DNA from: Siphonodentalium dalli
Taxonomy: Eukaryota > Mollusca > Scaphopoda > Gadilida > Siphonodentaliidae
Direction: 5' to 3'
Length of the DNA: 64,000 bases
NCBI GenBank assembly: GCA_032622095.1
Contig: CP136064.1
Span: forward strand, 182,264,209-182,328,208
Shown in pieces: positions 46,365 through 59,294 of this stretch; position 1 is the first letter of the stretch, and each line of letters opens with the position of its first letter. Made by a program: the position numbers and the translations under genes. A model generated the notes under the pieces. The model was not told the origin of the DNA. It searched no databases and was given only the letters and a program-made list of their open reading frames with translations.

Positions 46365-48280
46365 TAGTGTCGAAACGATTAATCGACTAATCGAAATTGA
46401 CGCGATTATTAAATTAGTCGATTCCGAAATCGGCTAGTCGACTAGTCGGAACACACCCACCACCATTATGCCATCGCGAAAGCAGTGCCGTTGCTGCCGT
46501 TACCGAATTACTGGACAATTTAAACAATCAGGCTATCGAAATACACAATCACAATTAGCTTGTTAAAGCCTTCTTTGTTGTCCCTTTGATGCGATAACTG
46601 CTTTCAGTACTTGGTGGTCATGCACGAGCGTGAAACCCAATGACCTCAACTCAATGTATTTGTCGGCGCCGCGGCGGCTTATTCTTTGAAGTGAGACGGC
46701 CGGCTTTGATAATCAACTTCAAAGAATCAGCGCCTATCGCAACCGTGTCTATTTCGGCGTGACAGAATTGATCTGAGTGGTAACTGGTCAACGTGTTTGC
46801 AGGTGTGCAGGACTCAACTTCAATCAAGTTAGTTGCGAGGTGACATTATTAAGTTTTAAGTTTAATAACAAGTCCAATATATTACAGTTTATTGAAGCAC
46901 TATGTCAGTATACCTTTAAAGTTTATTTGTAAAATTGTGTGATATTTTTACAACCACCACATGCATCAACTGACGCATGGGTGAGCGTATACGATCGCAC
47001 GTTCTAGATATATTGTATTATAGATATAAATATAAAGCCAACCCGCGGTCGGCCATGCTATGCATCGAATAGTGTCGCGTATTTCGAACTAAACTGGCGA
47101 GTCACTTCGGAAATCCCAAGTCGTTTATGGGCTGTGTTTGTGAAAAATTACAATGTATTTTAGCACCTCAAACTTAAATCCTTCGCGGAATTGGGCGGTG
47201 ACAAAGATGTTCCCAGAAACGTAATCTGGATGACGCAAATTCCTGGAATCGGGCTAAATATAGAACTTACGACATCGAATTAAAATGTACTATTAACATC
47301 GCCGGTCTGCGCAGTTTTATTACTGAAACTGACATGATCGATTGTGTATTCGGGGACTCGCGAGTAAAATTGTATATATTGTATATATATTTACAATGTA
47401 TACCATGCACGAGAGACAATTATGTACGCGATCAAATCAATCAGTGAAAACACGTGCGTTTTGGCGGGAAAATGACTGTCCGTGATTAAGCTATGTCATA
47501 TCGCGACCTTGCAATGAATACAAGGAACAACATTATGTACGCAATGCATGGCCCATTTTTAATATATGCGGACTCTATATATACAGGGAACTTTACCACA
47601 TTCCGTGTCCGATATATGTACATGACATCTGCGAGCATAAAAGGCTTGTACGCACTACAGCTGTTATAACATTTATTTTGTAACTTTTGTTTGACTGTCG
47701 GAGATGAAGTTCGTTTCTCAAAATATCTTGCATTTCTTCATGTACGCCCGTTTGTGAAGTCAATCGTGACAAGCACACTGGGCAAGTTCGAAAACAACGA
47801 TGTTCGATTGTATGTAAGAACCGGAACGGCCCAGTAGACCATACCATATCAATTTTAAAGGAACATTTTTACACAAAACATATAGAATAATGCACCGGTT
47901 TCTGATTGTTGCACGCGCTTCCACTCCGTAATCCGTAGCGTTTCCGCGATCGATCAGGTGTTTGTCACCACCGTTTAGATACATACATCGACTGGATGGT
48001 AATTTGATTGTCATAAAACATCATATACCTGGGAAAAATTAATAACCTATTAACCTTCAGTGATATTAAACCAAATAATCACAGCAAATAGTGTTAAATC
48101 ACGTCTTGCTTTGCGTTCGAAAATGCAAAGTTGGTTACTGGTACTCAAAACAAACGGCAAATTATATACATATATGAGCACAAAACGGTAAGTTTCGGAA
48201 GGGGTCCGACTAGTCGACTAGTAGTTGATTCCCTCTGGCGACTAGTCGATTCCTCAAAACCACTAATCGTTTCAACACTA
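46365..48280. mobile_element. Non-autonomous hAT element, 1.92 kb
   Basis: Ends TAGTGTCGAAACGATTA and TAATCGTTTCAACACTA (17-bp inverted repeat, one mismatch). Exact 8-bp target duplication CACCCTGT at 46357-46364 and 48281-48288. Subterminal ACTAGTCGA/CGACTAGT words occur at both ends. The inside has no transposase frame. Confidence 0.9.
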
Positions 48281-48813
48281 CACCCTGTATCCAGTTGATA
48301 AATTTTTAATTATAATGGGCCAGAATACCCAACTATCATGGTTCATCTCAGTTCCGTCTCAAAGTTCTGCCAATCTCCTTTCAATAATATGGCCAGAATC
48401 ACAAAAGAGGTTCTCCGCAAAATTCCATACTGCAACTTTAAAATTAATTTGTCATGCCCCATACAGAACTGGGACAAACATAATAGAAACTAGTTGTCAG
48501 TTAATTAACTAACATGTATAATAACCAAGTGAAGTCACAATTTGCTACCTTTTCGGATAACGCAGATAATAATGTTCGGGATATTTAACTTTTTATAAAT
48601 TTGGTTGCCATTTTGGAAGCCATCTTGAGCAATTTAGTCTATAAACACCGTAGTGTGACACATTTAAGACAGACCAAAACAATAAACACCTTTGATAACA
48701 AAGATAGTTGCATTTTACTTGGAAAAAATGGTCGAACCATGAAAAGTGAATTTTTGCCGATATTTATGAGAGAAAAATCCAATATTTCTGGTGATGTCAG
48801 TGGTGACAATAGT

Positions 48814-51438
48814 AATGAAAATGTCAATGACACTGTAGCTCAACTTGGAAAGGGAATAATTTAATGTATTACAGTCAATGGAGCGATTAGGAATGTGGAA
48901 AGTTGAATGTCTAATACTAGTTTATAGACATGAAGAGAAAAGTAAAATCCAAGATGGCTGCTGGTGGCCATGTTTTTGGCCGAATGACCCCAAAATGAGT
49001 CATTCCCATCTACATGTCATCGTTAACATCCATGACAAATTTTATGACGATCAGACTAAAGGTATTACCTGTAGCCCATGCTACAAAATTTAGTCATACA
49101 AAGAGTAAAATCCAAGATGGCTGCTGGCAGCCATGTTTTTTGGCCAAATGACTCCAAAATTACTCGTTCCCATCTACATGTCAATATTAACATCCATGAC
49201 AAATTTCATGATGTTCAGACGATCAGTACAACCTGTGGCCCGTGCTAATGGATTAAATTTTGAAATCGAAGATGGCCTCTGGCGGCCATGTTTTTTGTCC
49301 GAATGACCCCAAAATGACTCGTCCCATCTACATTCCAATTTCAACAGCCATGACAAATTTTATGATGATCAGACTAAAGGTACAACCTGTAGCCCGTGCT
49401 AAAGGATTTAGTCATACAAAGAGTAAAATCCAAGATGGCTGCTGGCGACCATGTTTTTTGGCCGAATGACCCCAAAATTACTCGTTCCCATCTACATGTC
49501 ATTGTTAACATCCATGACAAATTTTATGATGATCAGACTAAAGGTACGACCTGCAGCCCATGCTAAAGAATTTAGTCATACAAAGAGTAAAATCCAAGAT
49601 GGCTGCTGGCGGCCATGTTTTTTGGTCGATTGACCCCAAAATTACTCGTTCCCATCTACATGTCAATATTATCATCCATGACAAATTTCATGATGATCAG
49701 ACGAACAGTACGACCTGTGGCCCGTGCTAATGGATTAAATTTTGAAATCCAAGATGGCCACTGGCGGCCATGTTTTTTGTCCGAATGACCCCAAAATGAC
49801 TCAATCCCATCTACATTCCAATTTCAACAGCCATGACAAATTTTATGATGATCAGACTAAAGGTACGACCTGTAGCCCGTGCTAAAGGATTTAGTCATAC
49901 AAAGAGTAAAATCAAAGATGGCTGCTGGCGACCATGTTTTTTGGCCGAATGACCCCAAAATTACTCGTTCCCATCTACATGTCATTGTTAATAACCATGA
50001 CAAATTTTATGATGATCAGACTAAAGGTACGACCTGCAGCCCGTGCTAAAGAATTTAGTCATACAAAGAGTAAAATCCAAGATGGCTGCTGGCGGCCATG
50101 TTTTTTGGCCGAATGACCCCAAAATTACTCGTTCCCATCTACATGGCAATATTATCATCCATGACAAATTTCATGATGATCAGACAAACAGTACGACATG
50201 TGGCCCGTGCTAATGGATTAAATTTTGAAATCCAAGATGGCCACTGGTGGCCATGTTTTTTGTCTGAATGACCCCAAAATGACTCGTTCCCATCTACATT
50301 CCAATTTCAACAGCCATGACAAATTTTATGATGATCAGACTAAAGGTACGACCTGTAGCCCGTGCTAAAGGATTTAGTCATACAAAGAGTAAAATCCAAG
50401 ATGGCTGCTGGCGACCATGTTTTTTGGCCGAATGACCCCAAAATTACTCGTTCCCATCTACATGTCATTGTTAATAACCATGACAAATTTTATGATAATC
50501 AGACTAAAGGTACGACCTGCAGCCCGTGCTAAAGAATTTAGTCATACAAAGAGTAAAATCCAAGATGGCTGCTGGCGGCCATGTTTTTTGGCCGAATGAC
50601 CCCAAAATTACTCATTCCGATCTACATGTCAATATTATCATCCATGACAAATTTCATGATGATCAGACAAACAGTACGACCTGTGGCCCGTGCTAATGGA
50701 TTAAATTTTGAAATCCAAGATGGCCACTGGCTGCCATGTTTTTTGTCTGAATGAACCCAAAATGACTCGTTCCCATCTACATTCCAATTTCAACAGCCAT
50801 GACAAATTTTATGATGATCAGACTAAAGGTACGACCTGTAGCCCGTGCTAAATGATTTAGTCATACAAAGAGTAAAATCCAAGATGGCTGCTGGCGGCCA
50901 TGTTTTTTGGCCGAATGACCCCAAAATGACTCGTTCCCATCTAAATGTCATTTTTAACATTCTTGACAAATTTTACAATGATCAGACTAAAAGTACGACC
51001 TGTAGCCCGTGCTAAAGAATTTAGTCATACAAAGAGTAAAATCTAAGGTGGCTGCCGGCGGCCATGTTTTTTGGCCGAATGACCCCAAAACTACTTGTTC
51101 CCATCTACATGTCAATATTAACATCCATGACAAATTTCATGACAATAAGACAAACAGTACGGCCTGTAGCCCGTGCTAATGGATTGAATTTTGAAATCCA
51201 AAATGGCCGCTGGCGGCCATGTTTTTTGGCCGAATGACCCCAAAATGACTCGTTCCCATCTACATGTCAATGTCAACATCCATGACAAATTTCATAATAA
51301 TCGGACCAAAGGTACGAACTGTAGCCCGTGCTAAAGGAAATTGTTGACGAATCACGCACACACACATATTAACACACGCACGACGGATACCAAGCCATGG
51401 CAATAGCTCAAACTTTACAAAGTAAAGTTGAGCTAAAA
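48814..51438 (+). mobile_element. Pearl-type element, family 1, long copy
   Basis: 5' AATGAAAATGTCAATGACAC with palindrome, TAGCTCAACTTGG; 15 core units; (AC)n and 'acgacggata'; and a 3' stem-loop TAGCTCAAACTTTAC-AAA-GTAAAGTTGAGCTA (51405-51434) then AAAA. Comparison with the uninterrupted left arm of the foldback shows insertion into '..caatagta' without target duplication. Confidence 0.82.
48949..51330 (+). repeat. 15-unit core array with 483-bp higher-order period
   Basis: Monomers of ~155-165 bp begin 'aaatccaagatggc' and include 'ggccatgttttttggccgaatgaccccaaaa' (split). Three monomer types alternate, so near-identical blocks recur every 483 bp (starts near 49451, 49934, 50417). Confidence 0.85.
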
Positions 51439-52394
51439 ATGATCCATGGTGCATCAGACATGTTAGTATCCAATGTATAGAATACAGAATAGCCAATTGT
51501 ATACATCAACCACAACTTGTAAGCGATTGCAGGACACCCTGGGGCAATATTTACCATTTTCCATATTTTGGCAGCCATTTTGAGCCAAAGTAAGAACTTT
51601 GGTTCCAGTGAGTTGGAATATTCATAGGTAATGATATGCCTCACTTACATTACAAAGTTCTTTTCATTTCTTGTTGAAATATGACCAGAATCCCAATTGT
51701 GATTTTTTGTAAAATTTTATACCGCGTTCTGTAAATTCGAATTTTTGAGGGATCGAAAGGGGCTAGGACCCCAATAATTCCATATTTAATTGCTCAAATG
51801 ATCAGTTAATATACACAACACAAATAAAGTCATATTACTCAACCAGTTCCAAACAGCATGAATTGATCTAGAAGATATTTGTGAAAAAATGTCATATTTT
51901 CAACTTCCGGCGGCCATTTTGGATGGTGAGTTTAAATTTTGGCCCAGAAAATGTTCATTATGTCTTAGCTTCACGATAATATATACATTTGTATACATTT
52001 TACTAGATTTTCCCGCTATAATTTGCATAAAACTGACTTAGGGTATGGTCTGAAAAACGGCGGCCATGATGGATGCCATCTTGTCTGGAGTCTACACGGC
52101 CACTTTTTGTTCTTGTTAACATTGCTTAAAAGTTGAAGGACATAATAAGGAACAAAATGAGTGGGTGAAGTTAAGTCTCAGGGGGGGGGGGGGTGAAAGG
52201 GTACCCCTATTAGCTCCCGGACTGATGTATTACAAACGGTAAAATTAACATACTTTATTTTGTTCGCATAGTTTCTCCATCAATATTAACCCTTTCTATA
52301 CTAAATGGATTCTCCTATTCAGCTATAAAAGTATACATTGGAACAGTCAATTATACATTTGGAGGGGTTCATGTAATAAAAGCGACAGACAGAA

Positions 52395-54998
52395 CAAGAC
52401 AGTCAATGACTGGGGTCGCTCACCAGACTGCAAAGACTGATAAGACTGGGACTCTGGAGACAACAGTCAGAACTTTTCATAATCACTTTAAAAGAAATAG
52501 CTCTAAACAGGATATGCAGCTAGAGAGACTTCACGTATGTAGATAGGTGAAAATCCACCTTGAAATTACCAACTGTACACTACTGATCACCCCCTCCTGA
52601 TCCCGCTCAACAAGTCCCCTCTGACCGAGCTACAGACTCCCAAGTCTTAGGTTGGAATTTCACAACTGACACCTCAAACTTTCTCAATTGTTGAAAATTT
52701 CCAATCTCACAAGCGCCTTTTTCTAAAACCATTTAGACATGTTTGAAGCCCAATTATCCATGGATCCAAAACACAATACATGTATGTCAGATTAATCAGT
52801 CAGGTGGTTCCAAGGTAGATGTTTTAATGAAATTGGTATTTCAATTATTTTATTAGACACAAAAGTGTTAATTCCCATAGCCCCGCCATTTCTTGACAGG
52901 TTGACCTCATTTTAACAAATCTGAATCTCAGTCACTAAAGGATCCTCCTGATTGATCCATACTATATGTAAGCTAAATAGTCCAACCTCTCTTGAGAATA
53001 CATTTTAGGAATTACTATAGAGACATATAGTTATGTCCCTGGTCTCACCCTATTTAACCTGGTGACCCCATCTGAATAAATTTGAATCCCAGACACCAAA
53101 GATAATATCAGTAAAATAGACCTGATGGTCCTTGCAAAGGAAGCATATTAAGAGGTAAACTGTCCTTCGTTTGGCCCCTATTTGACCAGGTGACCCCATT
53201 AAAAAAAATCTGAATTACAGTCAAGGAAGAACATTCCATGCTAAATAAGCCAACTAGTTCTTGCAAACATATTTTAAGAATTACTATGTAGTGAAATAGT
53301 TAAGTCTCTCGCACTGCCCTTATTTGACTTTGTGATCCCATTTTCACAAATATGTCACCCAATGTAATTTCATACCAAATATAAGCAAATTAGGCCATTT
53401 GATTCTTGCATAGAAGACACATCATGAATTACTATGGAGAGAAAGAGTAATTTAGCCGGCCTTGCACCTACTTGACCTGGTGACACTGATTGAACAAATC
53501 TGAATCACAAGTCTGCAAATAGTGTGCCTATTCCTACATTGTATGTGCCTGGACTCAAGCAACACAATGTATTATACAATCAAGCCTTGAAATAGTGTGA
53601 TAGTGTGTGTCATTTGCAGAATGAGGTCCCCCGGAGGGTGACTTTAGTGACGCTATCCTGCACAATGGGCTAGCATCACTAAATTCACCCTCTGGGGACC
53701 TCATTCTGCTAAGGCCCTCAACTGCTATGGCAGACCTAGGATAAGATTGAAGTTCCCCAGTTGAAGTTGATGTTCACCCATTGGGCACCTCAATTATGAA
53801 TTTTATCTGCTGCAAATTAGGGGATATAGAAACTTCCTAGAAGGGAAATGTAACTAACAACAATGTTAATTTGATACTATAGATACTTCCCAGAAGATGA
53901 GGCCTAAGCAGAATGAGGTATCCGGAGGGTGAATTTGGTGATGCTAGCCCACTGTGTAGGATAGCATCACTAAATTCACCCTCTGGAGACCTCGTTCTGC
54001 AAATGACAGTTGCCCTGTTGAACAATACAATAGGGAATTAATTACTTCTAGCAGATCTCCAGGGAATGTTTATAAAATGTCTGATTTCACTTGATTATAT
54101 CAGTGATGTATATATCATTTACCTTCATGATTATATGTAGGCATACCACATACAGTTAGAGCCAAAGTAAATGCCTCTTATTAATGATTCTCTGACCCCA
54201 TTCTGCAAATGTCAGACACACTAAATTCAGGCAGTTTGTTTAAAATTGCTAGCAGTATGTTTATACAAGCTGGCAGTGACATATTATTCTAATCTAGATT
54301 AATGACCGGTGTTTCTCTCTGTCTATCCACAAGAGATACCTGCAACTTTAATAGAACAGGTATTGAAATGATATCCGTTGGAAGGGATGTTGGTTGGGTG
54401 CAGGCCACTGCAGGGTGGGGGTGGGTCTGGGCCATGTGGGAGGGGGATGGGTAATGGAATATTTCTGTAATTTCAGAAGATTAAAGATTAAAAGTTTCAT
54501 AACTCTGCAGATGTTATATTAGTGTCACTTTTTTAAAATTTTATAAAATGATTAAAAAATTAAAAAATTGTTTGTTAAATTTAGTATGGTGAAAATTCAA
54601 AAAATCTGAATTAAATTTGTTTTGTTTTGTTAAAGTTATGTCACTGGCTCCGCCCACATTCGACCCAGCGACCTCATTTGAACAAATCTGAATAACAGTC
54701 CCCCAAGGACCCTTTGTACCAAATATGAACCCATTCGGCTCAATGAAATTTTAGAAGAAGTCGTTGTAAGAATTACAGAGTTATGGCCCTGGCTTCCAAA
54801 CTATTTGACCCAGTGTCCTCATTTGAACAAATATGAATGAGAGTCACCTAGGGAACATCCACACCAAATATGAACCAATTCGGTCTGACGGTTTCCAGAG
54901 GAGAAGATGTTCAAAGAATTGTTGACGGACGGATGGACGACGGACGAGGAGTGATGACTATAGCTCCACCGGAGACTTCGTCTCAGGCGAGCTAAAAA
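52395..54998 (+). mobile_element. Pearl-type element, family 2, copy 1
   Basis: 5' mini-palindrome CAGTCAATGACTG (52400-52412), then GTCGCTCACC. Core units of ~155 bp ('gagttatggccctgg..tttgacc..gtgacctcatttgaacaaat') lie on both sides of a double-foldback module (53616-54000). Then comes a G-rich stretch (54410-54450) and ACGG repeats (54916-54947). The 3' stem-loop TAGCTC..GAGAC-TTC-GTCTC..GAGCTA ends AAAAA. Confidence 0.78.
53616..54000. repeat. Double-foldback module inside family-2 copy 1
   Basis: Two hairpins, 53616-53709 and 53908-54000, each with arms GCAGAATGAGGT...AATTTAGTGA / complement, flank a ~200-bp spacer. Homologous in position and sequence to 57135-57523, and in sequence to the free copy at 18016-18390. 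Confidence 0.8.
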
Positions 54999-55545
54999 CT
55001 GATAACACAAGGCCGGAATTATTCATTGGTATGATGGTTGAACTTATTATACGAACATTTCCTAAGGGAAATTTCTCGTCAATGAGTATTTAGTATAGAA
55101 AGGGTTAAAGTGATGTGAAACACTCCGGCAGGATGATCAAAGTTGTTATTTTTACAAATATTAATTAAAATTGACAACGCACACCGCCATTCGTATATAT
55201 TAACTAAATGCAATTACTCTCAATGGCAAAACCATTTACGTTAGTTTATCGTCGAAAGTTGCATCCCGAATCGAGATGTAAATATTTACATTGGAGTGGT
55301 ATGGTAAATTTCTTTTCAATTTTCGGCGATGTTAGTGGAATGCTACATTCTTCAGGTTGGCATAGCGCCTGAATACTAACTTATCAGTTTAACGCACTCG
55401 AACAAGTCCATAATATGTCTTAAACATAAGCATCAATGGAAAAAAATTTCCAGAAACGAAAGCATGTGCTCTAAAATATTTCACGTTTCAGACAATTACT
55501 GAGAAATAGTTTTTATATCATTAAAATTAAATGAAAAAGTGTCAA

Positions 55546-55613
55546 ACCTCAGAAAGACTAATCATTGTATCATCAAATTCATTAAAGGAAATTTTCATCA
55601 TTGGTGTGACAGT
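55546..55613. repeat. CACACCTCAGAAAGACTAAT repeat
   Basis: Copy of the block described at 38577; also followed by 'gttgactt..gt.acgaagta.gt' as there, so the shared block is longer (~120 bp) in these two copies. Confidence 0.6.
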
Positions 55614-55929
55614 GATTTTATGGTTCAGGTATTAATTGTTGACTTGAGTGACGAAGTAGGTCAGTTTGCCAATACAGTTAAACTTCGTTAAGTGGAATCG
55701 CAAGGGACCGTTGGATTACTTCGAGTTATCCATGTGTTCGACTTGACTATTTGGTGACACAAATTCCAACTAGTCGAATTAATTTCGACCCGAAAATAAT
55801 TGTTGTGCACGCTATATACTCGCGCTAGATCAATAGTCAGCAACTATGCTGATCACATACAACAGACGGGATGATATCTGTTCTAATTATTTATTGAATA
55901 ATGTAATAAAAACACAGAATATGATAACA

Positions 55930-58495
55930 ACAAGACAGTCAATGACTGTGGGGTCGCTCACCTGACTGTAAAGACTGAGAAGACCGGGACTCTGAAGACT
56001 ACAACAGTCAGTAATTGTCAAAATCACTTAAGATAAGTAATTCTAAACAGGGAAATAGCTGGATGTTCTCAGATGGGCAAGGCTCTTCACCTTGAAATTT
56101 TCAATTGCACACCACTGACAAATCTCCAACCCCTTACCCTTTTTAAACAAGACAACCAGACCACAGTCCTAAGTTCACAAAATTCCTTTTGCACATCGCT
56201 CTTAGAATTAAATTTTACAACTGGTAACAGTACTTCAATCTCTAGAACTTGGAAATTACCAACCTGACATCGCCCATAAAGTTAAAATTTGTGGCCATTT
56301 TGGTCTAACAGTTTAACCCGAAGTAGGAAAATGTGGACTGTTACTGGTTGAAAAATCAAATCTACAACTAATGTTGTATCAGGCATGAAATTTCCAACTG
56401 TTTAAAATTTTGATCAAAGTAGGGGATCAAAACCCCACCCCTTCTACACTTCCGCCTCATTGCCCATCACCCAGGCAACTTAGAAATCAATAGGAATCTA
56501 TATATTGTTATACCAGGACCAAACAGCATAGATACAGGTAGGGTGGGTGGTTGAGAGTTAAATCTCTTATCTCTGCCCCTATTTGAACAAACGTGAATCC
56601 CCATCTATGAGATCCATTCATCTAGAAATTTCAAACGGTAGATTTTAAGAGTTAAAGAGAACTGATTTTCCTCAAAAGTGTCCTAAAAATGACCCCATGT
56701 ATACAAATTTAAAAACCAGTCACCGAAGGACCCTCCATACCAAACATAAACTAAGTAGGCCCGATAGTTCTTGAGAAGAAGTTGTTTTAAGAATTACTAT
56801 GGAGAGAAAGAGTTATGGCCCTGGCTTCTCACCTATATGACCTGATGAACTCATTTGAACAAATCTGAATGTGAGTCACTTAGGGGACCCACACCAAAAT
56901 ATATAAACCCATTCGGTCTTTAACATGTATCTGGAGAAGAAAAAAATTGATGGAAGGATGGAGACATCCCAACATAGGGATGGATGGGAGGACAGACTGA
57001 CTTGAGAGACAGACAAATTCAATCCAATAAACCCCCAATGTTTTCTTTGCAAAGCAGGGTATAATGAGTTCAACTGGATAGGTGGTGGTTAGGAATATAT
57101 TGGAACAGCCAAGCCTGAATATAGTCTGACATTTGCAGAATGAGGTCCCTAAAGGGTGAATTTAGTGACACAATCCTGCAATGTGGGCGAGCATTACCAA
57201 ATTCACCCTATGGGGACCTCATTCTGCTTAGGCCTCAACTCAGTGCTATGGGACACATAGGAACAGACTGATGTTCTCCAGTTAAAGTTGGTGATGTGCA
57301 CCCATTGGGCACCTCAATTATCCATTTTATCTTCTGCAAATTAGGGGGATATAGAAACTAAACAGAAGGGAAAAGGTAAGTAAAAATGTCAAATTAAGAC
57401 CCTATATACTTCCCTGAAGATGAGGCATAAGGAGACTGAGGTCACTGGAGAGTGTATTTGGCGATGCAAGCATAATGTGCAGGGAAGCATCACTAAATTC
57501 ACCCACTGGGGACCTCATTCTGCAAATGTCAGACACACAGGCATTTTGTTCTGATTTGATTTTAATGACACACATGGGACATGACATGACTGCTAAGCAG
57601 TTGTTTACTGTTTACAACTGTCTGTCAGATAACATCTCATTATGACTGTGTTATTAACTCTCTCTGTCTGGAGCTAATACCACTGGCTGAATCTGCTGGT
57701 GGAAGAGGTGAGATGGGTGGGGTGCTGTTGGTTGGTGGCAGGGTGGTGGTCTGGGTCATGAGGGGGGAGGGTGATGGAAAGGGACAGTTTCCATGCAATC
57801 ATTCAAGATTTTCATAACTGCGGATGTTACAATGGTGTTTGTTTTTCTAATTTATTTTTTTGTGGACAGTGGGTGCAGGGGCGGCACAGAGTAGGGGGTA
57901 GGTGCAGGGGGGGACTTTTTTTTTTAATTGAGCAAGGATTTCAATTTTAAAATATATATATTTTTAAGAGTTATGTCCCTGGCTCAGTCCCTATTTGACG
58001 CAGTGACCCCATTTGAACAAATCCGAACACCAGTCACCCAAGGACCCTCCATACCAAATAGTAGCTAAATCGGCCCAATGGTTCTTGACAAGAAGTCGTT
58101 CTAAGAATTACTATGGAGGAATAGAGTTATGGCCCTGGTTTCGCAACTAATTGACCGGGTGACCTCATTTGAACAAATCTGAACACCAGTCACCCAAGGA
58201 CCCTCCATACCAAATATTAGCTAAATCGGCCCAATGGTTCTTGACAAGAAGTCGTTCTAAGAATTACTATGGAGGAATAGAGTTATGGCCCTGGTTTCGC
58301 AACTAATGGACCTGGTGACATCATTTGAACAAATCTGAATGCGAGTCATCTAGGGAACATCCACACCAAATATGAACCCATTTGGTCTTACGGTTCAGGA
58401 GAAGAAGATGATTCTTGACGGACAGACAGACGGACGGACGGACAACGGACGAGGAGTGATGACTATATAGCTCTTCGTTTCAGGTGAGCTAAAAA
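55930..58495 (+). mobile_element. Pearl-type element, family 2, copy 2
   Basis: Same order as copy 1: CAGTCAATGACTG (55936-55948), GTCGCTCACCTGA, diverged then regular ~155-bp units (57967-58430), a double foldback (57135-57523), G-rich stretches (57710-57780, 57870-57915) and ACGG repeats (58420-58450). The 3' end is TAGCTC..TCAGGTGAGCTAAAAA. 5' GCTCACCTGA is the exact complement of TCAGGTGAGC near 58480. Confidence 0.8.
57135..57523. repeat. Double-foldback module inside family-2 copy 2
   Basis: Hairpins 57135-57227 and ~57430-57523 flank the same spacer ('gggcacctcaattat', 'gcaaattaggggatatagaaac' in parts) as 53616-54000. Confidence 0.8.
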
Positions 58496-59294
58496 TCAAC
58501 CAATTCGCGGTAGAGATAACAGATGTACATTTCATTTGACCCGGAAGTGGTTAAAATGAATAGTATTTACAAAAATTAGGATTCAGGACTGGAAATGACT
58601 GGTGATCAAGGACTGTGGTTTCTGCATGTATTTAGTCATTGAATCTTTCTTCAGTTTATCGCTGATTTCCAATATTTTCATTAGGTCGTCGACCGAGTTT
58701 GCTTGCGTCATCATATATCGCATTACAAGGTCACAGCCATGCATTGCGTCATCATGGTTCTTGCACCTACTTTAATATCAAATTCAAGAGTTTTCAAGTA
58801 GTGTAGGGGTCGAAATTCAAGGGTTTTCAAGGATGTATATACTCGAAAATCAAGGGTTTTCAAGGACACTGGGTTACCATTGATCATATTACCTCAAACA
58901 GTATAGTACTTAGTATATAATTTATTATATGTAACAGTAGTCAATAGCAAGTATTTGTGAATACAAGATGCAATCAGAATTTTACGAGTAGAGAAAAAAG
59001 GCAATACTACATACTGTATTATATTAGCAGCATTAAAACAATATTTTGTTTGTTTCTCTAGGGTTAGGAATATGTAACTATCTCTTTCAATTTATTTATT
59101 ACAACAATTATCAAATATGCTCACTTTAGTAAAAGTAAGTAGAGTGGAAAGTTTCCAGTCAGGTTGCCCCATAATATGAAGATAATTGGATAATAGATTG
59201 ATGGGCTTTTCTCTACCCATATATTTCTGACTACATACCAGGTATGAACTACTGATACCCACCCCCCCCCCCCTTTAGTGAACAAACAAACCGG

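Larger units (their letters stand above)
42657..52223. mobile_element. 9.6-kb foldback element with inverted minisatellites, secondarily invaded
   Basis: Outer ends AGTCTGGGAGCTAATAGGGG (42657) and AGTCCGGGAGCTAATAGGGG (inverted, ending 52223) start two long arms. The left arm, 42657 to ~44008, pairs with right-arm blocks 51439-52223, 48281-48813 and ~46345-46364. Each arm has a 13-base G/C run (42687-42699, 52181-52193). A minisatellite follows in direct orientation (44009-45650), then a hairpin centre (45650-45764) and the minisatellite inverted (45770-46345). The right arm is cut by a hAT (46365-48280) and a pearl element (48814-51438). GAT flanks both ends. No transposase frame. Confidence 0.8.
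52290..55104. mobile_element. piggyBac-like MITE with an inserted pearl-type element
   Basis: Perfect inverted ends CCCTTTCTATACTAAAT (52290-52306) and complement (55088-55104), flanked by TTAA on both sides (52286-52289, 55105-55108), the piggyBac signature. The MITE body is ~100 bp on each side; the rest is the insert at 52395-54998. Confidence 0.85.

Noticed and set aside
49451-50599. Repeated 60-codon frames in the core array
   Set aside because: Same position in each 483-bp block of a satellite-like array; no coding features and present in no pearl end-to-end frame.
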